Source of the DNA: Candidatus Phycorickettsia trachydisci
GTDB taxonomy: Bacteria; Pseudomonadota; Alphaproteobacteria; Rickettsiales; Rickettsiaceae
Direction of reading: 5' to 3'
Assembly: GCA_945875085.1 (NCBI GenBank)
Contig: CAMCJU010000064.1
Span: 1 to 5,630 of the forward strand
Length of the DNA stretch: 5,630 nt
Positions 1 through 4,569 of this stretch are shown in pieces (the first letter of the stretch is position 1; the number at the start of each line of letters is the position of its first letter). The notes under the pieces are model-generated. The model was not told where the DNA came from and searched no databases. It was given only the letters and a program-made list of their open reading frames with translations. The position numbers and the translations under genes are program-made.

Positions 1-1303
1 GTATGGGATCAGATGCCTTGCAGTATAAAGCGACAATTGCATGTCCGCCTTCGTGATACGCGGTGAGCATTTTTTCTTCATCGGACATTGCCAAAGAGCG
101 ACGTTCTGGCCCCATTAGGACCTTATCTTTTGCTAGTTCTAGATCTTGGGTATCGACTTCTTTTTTGTTGAGGCGAGCAGCAAGCAGCGCCGCTTCATTG
201 ATTAAATTAGCCAAAGATGCTCCAGAAAAGCCGGGCGTGCCTTTAGCGATGGTTTTAACATCAATTTTACTATTATGACGAACCTTTTTTAAGTGCACTT
301 TGAGTATTTTTTCTCTGCCATTAATATCAGGATTTGCTACCGTGATCTGTCTATCGAACCTTCCTGGGCGCAGTAATGCCGGGTCTAATACGTCAGGTCT
401 ATTTGTGGCGGCAATAATTACCACGCCTTCGTTTGCTTCAAATCCATCCATCTCAACAAGCATCTGATTGAGGGTTTGCTCTCTTTCATCATTGCCTCCG
501 CCAAGACCTATTCCTCTATGCCTACCTACTGCATCTATTTCGTCGATAAAGATGATGCATGGCGCATTACGCTTGCCTTGCTCAAACATGTCGCGAACTC
601 TACTGGCCCCAACGCCAACAAACATCTCGACAAAATCCGAGCCAGAAATACTAAAGAAGGGTACATTTGCTTCCCCAGCTATTGCTTTTGCAAGGAGTGT
701 TTTTCCGGTTCCTGGGGGGCCAACGAGAAGACATCCCTTAGGGATTTTGCCACCTATTTTTTGAAATTTTGATGGATCACGTAAAAAGTCAACTATTTCA
801 GCTAGTTCTTCCTTGGCCTCGTCAATTCCGGCAACATCGTCAAAGGTGATTTTTGATTTATCCGATACCAACTTGGCTTTAGATCTGCCAAACCCCATAG
901 TCTTGCCGCTGCCCGCTTGCATTTGTCGCATAAAAAATACCCATATGCCTATTAGCAGAAGCATGGGGAACCAGGAGACAAATATACTAAGCAAAGAGTG
1001 CATTCTATTATCAGGGGGCGTTACATCGACGGAAACTCCGCTATCATAGAGTTTTCTTATTAAGTCAGGATACTCTCCGGAGTAAGTTTCAAAGCTGGTG
1101 CCATCAACTAGTTTGCCTTCAACATTACGTCCTTGAATTTTTGCGGACTCCACTTGTTTTTCATCAACTTTGGACAAAAATTCTGAAATTGAGAGTCTGT
1201 GATTCTGCTCGCTCCAGCCGCCTATTTGGATGAAGTTAAAGAAAACTACCAACCCTAAAATTAAAGCAGTCCATATTAAAATATTTTTCGTTTGATTGTT
1301 CAT
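1..1303 (-). CDS. ftsH: ATP-dependent zinc metalloprotease FtsH, partial (C-terminus cut by window start)
   Basis: Membrane-anchored AAA+ zinc protease that degrades unneeded or damaged membrane and cytosolic proteins; in E. coli it also takes ssrA-tagged substrates. I translated it from the minus strand: 434 full codons from the ATG at 1303-1301, with an in-frame stop four codons upstream. Visible in order: N-terminal membrane segment (about residues 8-25), periplasmic domain, second membrane segment (about 105-124), Walker A GPPGTGKT (about 195-202), pore motif FVGVGASRVRDMF, Walker B IIFIDEID (Asp254-Glu255), the second region of homology ending RPGRFDRQ, and the zinc motif HEGGH at 417-421, the same position as HEAGH in E. 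coli. The second Zn-binding region and C-terminus lie outside the window. It follows tilS by 16 bp, so probable co-transcription. No clear Shine-Dalgarno is seen. The family call is near certain. Confidence 0.97.
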   Translation of the reverse strand, partial: MNNQTKNILIWTALILGLVVFFNFIQIGGWSEQNHRLSISEFLSKVDEKQVESAKIQGRNVEGKLVDGTSFETYSGEYPDLIRKLYDSGVSVDVTPPDNRMHSLLSIFVSWFPMLLLIGIWVFFMRQMQAGSGKTMGFGRSKAKLVSDKSKITFDDVAGIDEAKEELAEIVDFLRDPSKFQKIGGKIPKGCLLVGPPGTGKTLLAKAIAGEANVPFFSISGSDFVEMFVGVGASRVRDMFEQGKRNAPCIIFIDEIDAVGRHRGIGLGGGNDEREQTLNQMLVEMDGFEANEGVVIIAATNRPDVLDPALLRPGRFDRQITVANPDINGREKILKVHLKKVRHNSKIDVKTIAKGTPGFSGASLANLINEAALLAARLNKKEVDTQDLELAKDKVLMGPERRSLAMSDEEKMLTAYHEGGHAIVALYCKASDPI

Positions 1304-1319
1304 GACGCTTGATTATTTA

Positions 1320-2639
1320 TTACTTAACAAAATGCATTATTTTTGACACATACGAAGGTTCAAAGATGCATATAAAATCCTTATCTGAAAAATCTTCATA
1401 ATAATTTATATTAGGCACTGCTACGATTTTTTCAAGTACTTTTATTGCGGGCAAGGTAAATAAAATTTTATACCTATGCGAGTGTGCATCACAAATTTGG
1501 CTTAGGTCTATTTTTTCCTTAATATGATCATAGCTTTTAACATCTAGTTTGGTAACATGAAGTTGCTTATTATTAGTATATATACGAAACCTATTATCCC
1601 AAAAGCAAGCATTCTTATTGATAGGAATATCATAATCTATGATACTACATAATTCTTTATAAATTATCAAATCATTTTTTAACAAATGCAGCGCGCATTT
1701 GCTTAAAGTGGCGCCTTTGAAATTATTTGATTGCAGTAAATTGAGTAAGCCTGCTACCTGGGTTGATCTGGGTGGATTAGAGTTGCCGCCAATTATGGTT
1801 AATAAATAAGTTAATAGATAGTTTTGCGTATCTAGGCAATATGTTTGCAAGACTTGTAAGTAAACAATAGCAAATCCGGCCTGATGTATACTAGCAGCTT
1901 TGCACATAGCATCTATGACATTTTCTTGCACTAATTTTGCGCTGGCTTCTAGGTGTTTAGCAGATGTCCAGACTCTTTGTTCAAAAAGCTCTAAAGACAT
2001 TGATCCTGAATCGCAAAAAGTTTGCAGATTAAATCTTATGTCATTGCGAAAGTAGATTCTTTTGAAATTGCTTGGATCTTCCACATGTTTTACTTGGCAA
2101 GTTTGCAGGAGTTTGCTGCACTCATTTTTTGTAAAATTAACAATAGGCTTGCAAATTCGTATATTTTTAATAAAATTACTGTTGTTTGTAGCAAGGCCAA
2201 ATATGCCACTTCCTCTTGAGAGCTTGATGAAAAAATTCTCCACAGTATCTTGCATTTGATGCCCTGTAAATAAGTGCAAAATATCTTGATCTTGGCAGTA
2301 CTGCGTTAATAATTCATAACGAGCCTGCCGCGCTTTTGCTTGAATGTTTGTATTAATGCCCAAATGTTTCCATCGCAATATTGCATGCTTGACATTTAAT
2401 TTTGCACAAATCTTGCCGACTTCCATAGCCTCCAAGCTCGACTCTGCCCTTAGGGCATGATCTACTGTTAAGGCTACTAACTCTCCATCTATATTTTCTA
2501 TCCATTGCTTACTCAGTAGTAGCAGGGCCATTGAATCAATGCCGCCAGATAGAGCGATGGCAATTTTAGGCTTGCTTTCAAATGGTTGTAATTGCTCAAT
2601 ATTTTTGATGAATTTTGCAAAAACTTTCTCAGGTATCAT
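1320..2639 (-). CDS. tilS: tRNA(Ile)-lysidine synthase TilS
   Basis: Uses ATP and lysine to convert C34 of tRNA-Ile(CAU) to lysidine, switching it from Met to Ile identity so that AUA codons are read; cytosolic and usually essential. The 439-residue product is close to the E. coli length (about 430). The N-terminal PP-loop ATPase signature SGGIDS lies at residues 31-36, followed by VDHALRAES, the ARQARYELL segment, a GHQMQDTVEN...RGSG segment corresponding to the family's HHxDDQxET...RGSG, and EDPSN...RNDIR. The C-terminal half is divergent and low-complexity-like, as is common in this family. The HHxDDQ region is unusually degenerate (see findings). The ATG at 2639 leaves 25 residues before the first beta strand of the PP-loop domain, a normal spacing. 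Upstream there is only a weak AAAG. It is followed closely by ftsH, a conserved proteobacterial pair, and is divergent from ssrA. Confidence 0.95.
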   Translation of the reverse strand: MIPEKVFAKFIKNIEQLQPFESKPKIAIALSGGIDSMALLLLSKQWIENIDGELVALTVDHALRAESSLEAMEVGKICAKLNVKHAILRWKHLGINTNIQAKARQARYELLTQYCQDQDILHLFTGHQMQDTVENFFIKLSRGSGIFGLATNNSNFIKNIRICKPIVNFTKNECSKLLQTCQVKHVEDPSNFKRIYFRNDIRFNLQTFCDSGSMSLELFEQRVWTSAKHLEASAKLVQENVIDAMCKAASIHQAGFAIVYLQVLQTYCLDTQNYLLTYLLTIIGGNSNPPRSTQVAGLLNLLQSNNFKGATLSKCALHLLKNDLIIYKELCSIIDYDIPINKNACFWDNRFRIYTNNKQLHVTKLDVKSYDHIKEKIDLSQICDAHSHRYKILFTLPAIKVLEKIVAVPNINYYEDFSDKDFICIFEPSYVSKIMHFVK

Positions 2640-2647
2640 TTTATACT

Positions 2648-2676
2648 TTGTAGTTTTCTTTAGTTTAAAGTATAAT
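2648..2676 (+). promoter_or_regulatory. ssrA: candidate promoter for ssrA (tmRNA)
   Basis: TTGTAG (2648-2653) and a perfect TATAAT (2671-2676) are separated by 17 bp. The predicted start is near 2683, about 40 nt before the estimated 5' end of the tmRNA acceptor piece, leaving a leader to be trimmed. A second TATAGT at 2714-2719 lacks a good -35. The perfect -10 suits a highly expressed stable RNA, but the -35 is weak. Confidence 0.5.
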
Positions 2677-2697
2677 TACAAATGCTAAGAGCAGCAA
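2669..2697 (-). promoter_or_regulatory. candidate promoter for tilS-ftsH
   Basis: On the minus strand, TTGCTG (2697-2692) and TATACT (2674-2669) are separated by 17 bp. The -10 matches the consensus at 5 of 6 positions and the -35 keeps the TTG core. Transcription would start near 2662, about 23 nt before the tilS ATG. The -10 overlaps that of the opposing ssrA promoter. This is inferred from sequence only. Confidence 0.45.
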
Positions 2698-2779
2698 TAC
2701 TGTTGTTTTAAGCTATAGTGATAAATGTTATTCAAAATAAAAATTGCGGACCCGGGGGCAGAGCCCGGCGCCTCCACCA

Positions 2780-2801
2780 CTTGTAAGTCAAAGCATATTA
2801 T
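2780..2801 (+). other. intervening segment removed from pre-tmRNA
   Basis: These 22 nt separate the encoded CCA of the acceptor piece (2777-2779) from the first G of the coding piece (2802). In permuted ssrA genes this loop is excised, by tRNA-type processing at both sides, giving two RNAs held together by base pairing. The segment is AT-rich and shows no structure of its own. Boundaries follow from the acceptor-stem pairing and are therefore quite firm. Confidence 0.85.
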
Positions 2802-2898
2802 GGGGGCGAGTTAGGTTCGACGTGGTTTAATAAAGGTGTAATTTTGCTACGAATGATTCCTCGTTTAATGGATCGAAAAAGCAAACGCAAGAAAACCT

Positions 2899-2943
2899 GC
2901 GAACGATAACTACGCAAGTGGTTATTTAGCGGCTGCAGCATAA
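2899..2943 (+). other. tmRNA tag reading frame, tag ANDNYASGYLAAAA
   Basis: From GCG at 2899 the frame reads ANDNYASGYLAAAA and stops at TAA 2941-2943; the tRNA-borne alanine would precede it. ANDN is the usual start of alphaproteobacterial tags, and the small, alanine-rich end suits ClpX recognition. I chose GCG 2899 because exactly 11 nt (2888-2898) lie between the inferred pseudoknot 1 (CGTTT 2862-2866 with AAACG 2883-2887) and this codon, the same spacing as in E. coli, and because position -4 is A. Two in-frame GCA codons upstream (2881, 2887) would give longer tags and are less likely. Confidence 0.8.
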
Positions 2944-3024
2944 CGCTAAAGCCGGGCGGCTAGGGGGATTGCCGGGCAACAGAAAAGCCCCCATATTTTA
3001 TGAAAAACTTATATTCTTAATCGA

Positions 3025-3030
3025 TATAAT
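3025..3030 (+). promoter_or_regulatory. TATAAT box directly before the sspB start codon
   Basis: A perfect TATAAT ends 2 nt before the sspB ATG at 3033. As a -10 element it would place the transcript start at about 3037, inside the gene, and there is no good -35 at 16-18 bp. It is therefore probably an AT-rich coincidence, with sspB read from ssrA transcription, unless translation starts differently. Listed because it is conspicuous and bears on how sspB is expressed. Confidence 0.15.
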
Positions 3031-3032
3031 CT

Positions 3033-3482
3033 ATGACTGTTGACTATCAAGCTCTTATCAATAAGGCAATGCTCATGGTGTTAAAAGAGGCGCTAATGCA
3101 GTTGACAACATACCGAAATGATTTTGTTGAAGAAAACTGCTTTTTTATTTCTTTTGTCACTCGTCATCCTGGCGTGATTTTATCCACGCATCTAAAAAGT
3201 AGACACCCTGATGAAATGACGATAGTTATGCAGCATCAATTTGAAAATTTAAGAGCCGGTGAAGATAGTTTTAAGGTCGTCTTGTATTTTGATGGGAGGC
3301 CAGAGTCAATTACTGTTCCATATGCTGCTATTACAAGTTATGCAGACCAAGCAGCTGATTTTACGCTAAGTTTCAACATACCTTCTTACCAAGATTTTGG
3401 CGATCAAGAATCTTTAAAAGTTGCTGATGAGAAAAGTTCTTCGGAGTCAAATGTTATTTTTCTCGATCAGTTTCGCAAGTAA
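3033..3482 (+). CDS. sspB: SspB, ClpXP adaptor (alphaproteobacterial type)
   Basis: SspB binds the N-terminal part of the ssrA tag on tagged proteins and tethers them to ClpX, speeding their degradation by ClpXP in the cytosol. The 149-residue product has the family's layout: N-terminal helix (VDYQALINKAMLMVLKEAL, about 3-21), a beta-rich substrate-binding core with HPGV (45-48), the signature HPDEMTIVMQHQFENL (58-73) and ITVPYAAITSYAD (93-105), a polar, acidic, serine-rich linker (about 117-139), and a C-terminal peptide VIFLDQFRK (141-149) that fits the ClpX-binding tail. An in-frame TAA at 3027-3029 makes ATG 3033 the first start, and it matches the family N-terminus. There is no Shine-Dalgarno. 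It begins about 38 nt after ssrA and ends 7 bp before the first possible rnhA start, suggesting an ssrA-sspB-rnhA unit. Confidence 0.93.
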   Translation: MTVDYQALINKAMLMVLKEALMQLTTYRNDFVEENCFFISFVTRHPGVILSTHLKSRHPDEMTIVMQHQFENLRAGEDSFKVVLYFDGRPESITVPYAAITSYADQAADFTLSFNIPSYQDFGDQESLKVADEKSSSESNVIFLDQFRK

Positions 3483-3489
3483 ATAAACC

Positions 3490-3960
3490 ATGGATGGCTT
3501 GAATATGGCACCTAAAAAAGTAACAATATATTCGGATGGAGCATGCTCTGGTAACCCTGGCCCTGGTGGGTGGGGAGCTTTTTTGTTAAGCGCTAATAGC
3601 TCTAAAGAAATATACGGCTTTGAATTACATACAACAAATAACAGAATGGAGTTGCTTGCTGCAATAAAAGCTTTGGAGGCGTTAAAAACCGCATGTATTG
3701 TTGATTTATATACAGATAGCAAATATGTGCAAATGGGTATTAGCTCCTGGATTAACACATGGTTAAAAAATAATTGGTATACAAGCAGTAAGAAGCCTGT
3801 CAAAAACGTTGATTTGTGGCAAAATCTTTTTAGCTTGATAAATTTTCATGATGTAAAATGGTATTGGGTAAAGGGGCATAGTAATGATAAGTATAATGTT
3901 ATTGCTGATAGTCTTGCCGTTAAAGGCAAAAACGAAGCAAAAAACTTATTTATAAGTTAA
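3490..3960 (+). CDS. rnhA: ribonuclease HI
   Basis: Cleaves the RNA strand of RNA-DNA hybrids with Mg2+, removing R-loops and primers. The 156-residue product is full length (E. coli 155) and carries every catalytic residue: Asp16 in YSDGACSGNPGPGGWGA, Glu54 in TNNRMELLAAI, Asp76 in YTDSKYV, His130 in VKGHSND and Asp140 in NVIADSLA, each six residues later than in E. coli (D10, E48, D70, H124, D134). The basic-protrusion region WINTWLKNNWYTSSKKPVKN is also present. Start: ATG 3490 is the longest choice, 7 bp after sspB. ATG 3505 (MAPKKVTIYSDG) agrees better with the family N-terminus and has a GGATGG upstream, so the true start may be 3505. Probably co-transcribed with sspB. Its 3' end contains a 7-bp AT inverted repeat (3943-3958). 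Confidence 0.96.
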   Translation: MDGLNMAPKKVTIYSDGACSGNPGPGGWGAFLLSANSSKEIYGFELHTTNNRMELLAAIKALEALKTACIVDLYTDSKYVQMGISSWINTWLKNNWYTSSKKPVKNVDLWQNLFSLINFHDVKWYWVKGHSNDKYNVIADSLAVKGKNEAKNLFIS

Positions 3961-3999
3961 ATAAAAAACGTTTAATGCGATATACTGATTTTAAGTATC

Positions 4000-4030
4000 T
4001 TGACAATAACCATTGCATTAAAGAAATAAT
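4000..4030 (+). promoter_or_regulatory. candidate promoter for mlaD
   Basis: The 120-bp gap between rnhA and mlaD contains a perfect TTGACA (4000-4005) and AATAAT (4025-4030, 5 of 6 matches), separated by a longer than ideal 19 bp. The start would fall near 4037, giving a 40-nt leader before the mlaD ATG. Nothing else recognisable lies in this gap. Sequence-only inference. Confidence 0.35.
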
Positions 4031-4079
4031 ATTGAAGTCATATAAGTCATGGCAATTTAATAAACAAACAAGAGTACTT

Positions 4080-4544
4080 ATGAAAAAAAACACATTCGAA
4101 ATAATAATGGGGTTTATGATAATTATAATAGCTATCTTATTTGCGTGGTTCATTTGCGATCAGGCCTATTTTGCTTACAATAAGAAGGATAAAAGCTATA
4201 GTATTAGTGCTAAATTTCAAAATATTAGCGGTATAATACAGGGGAGTGATGTCATGATAGCCGGTATTAAGATAGGTCAGGTCGATGTTTTGCATCTTGA
4301 CCCTGAGACATATCAGGCGGTGATTATTTTAAAAATCAATGATGATGTTAAGTTGCCAATAGATTCTACAGCTTCTGTTGCCAGCTCCGGGGTTGTTGGC
4401 AATAAGTTTATTGTCATAGAGCCAGGCTCTGCAGAGGTGAATTTGAAAAATGGCGATAGTATAAGCCATACTACCTCTGCAGTTAATCTTGAGGCTTTGA
4501 TAGGTAAGTTCATTTATTCAATTGGCAATAAAGCTTCCCAATAA
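4080..4544 (+). CDS. mlaD: MlaD-type MCE-domain lipid transport protein
   Basis: Substrate-binding subunit of the Mla ABC system, anchored in the inner membrane and forming a hexameric periplasmic ring that passes phospholipids between the membranes. The 154-residue product has one N-terminal membrane anchor (about 7-26, FEIIMGFMIIIIAILFAWFI) followed by an MCE domain: FQNISGIIQGSDVMIAGIKIGQV (about 46-68, the family's GLxxGxxVxxxGxxVGxV pattern), LKINDDVKLPIDSTASV, and SSGVVGNKFIVIEPG (about 102-116), then a short tail. The length suits short alphaproteobacterial MlaD proteins; E. coli MlaD is longer at its C-terminus. I start at 4080 rather than 3975 because 4080 has AAGAG 5 nt upstream and gives a normal MKKNT-anchor N-terminus, whereas the 35 extra residues do not resemble the family. 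No mlaE, mlaF or mlaC is adjacent. Confidence 0.9.
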   Translation: MKKNTFEIIMGFMIIIIAILFAWFICDQAYFAYNKKDKSYSISAKFQNISGIIQGSDVMIAGIKIGQVDVLHLDPETYQAVIILKINDDVKLPIDSTASVASSGVVGNKFIVIEPGSAEVNLKNGDSISHTTSAVNLEALIGKFIYSIGNKASQ

Positions 4545-4561
4545 TTCATTAATTATTTTTT
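4540..4561 (+). terminator. possible intrinsic terminator after mlaD
   Basis: AATAATT (4540-4546), loop CATT, AATTATT (4551-4557) forms a perfect 7-bp stem and is followed by TTTT (4558-4561). It overlaps the mlaD stop codon. The shape is right for a rho-independent terminator but the stem has no G-C pair, so it would be weak; it could equally be chance in AT-rich DNA. Confidence 0.35.
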
Positions 4562-4569
4562 GACACTTA

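Larger units (their letters stand above)
2722..2995 (+). ncRNA. ssrA: tmRNA, circularly permuted two-piece form
   Basis: Rescues ribosomes stalled on broken mRNAs: it is charged with alanine, enters the A site, and its internal frame adds a degradation tag. The gene order is permuted. An acceptor piece (about 2722-2779) comes first, with a 5-bp T stem CCGGG/CCCGG around a 7-nt loop, CGCCTCC and ACCA at 2776-2779. The coding piece begins GGGGGCGAG at 2802 and carries the conserved GGTTCGACG. GGGGGCG (2802-2808) pairs with CGCCTCC (2769-2775) to form a 7-bp acceptor stem with a G3-U70 wobble, the alanyl-tRNA synthetase determinant. AATAA (2829-2833) can pair with TTATT (2728-2732) as helix P2. 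A pseudoknot precedes the tag; a 7-bp hairpin (2925-2931/2944-2950) spans the stop codon; a second pseudoknot (CGGC/GCCG and GGGGG/CCCCC) ends the RNA. Outer ends are estimates. Permuted tmRNA is known from alphaproteobacteria and a few other lineages. Confidence 0.93.

Noticed and set aside
63..1049. Several plus-strand open frames of 71-98 codons
   Set aside because: They are antisense to ftsH, whose minus-strand frame carries every family motif.
2022..2259. Two overlapping plus-strand frames of 65 codons
   Set aside because: Antisense to the conserved part of tilS; no recognisable domain.
2802..3000. Standard one-piece tmRNA
   Set aside because: No T arm or CCA follows the tag; the acceptor half with encoded CCA lies upstream at 2722-2779 and pairs with the 5' end at 2802.
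3447..3803. Minus-strand frame of 118 codons
   Set aside because: Lies opposite the catalytic core of rnhA; its apparent hydrophobicity is a by-product of the opposite strand.
3943..3958. 7-bp inverted repeat AACTTAT/ATAAGTT as an rnhA terminator
   Set aside because: The stem is inside the coding end, has only one G-C pair, and is followed by A's and not by a T run on the plus strand.
3975..4079. 35-residue N-terminal extension of mlaD from ATG 3975
   Set aside because: It does not resemble MlaD N-termini, contains the best candidate promoter of the gap, and the start at 4080 has an AAGAG Shine-Dalgarno and a normal anchor.
3950..4153. Minus-strand hydrophobic frame of 67 codons
   Set aside because: It is antisense to the mlaD membrane anchor and the promoter-bearing gap; poly-Ile stretches reflect AT-rich DNA.
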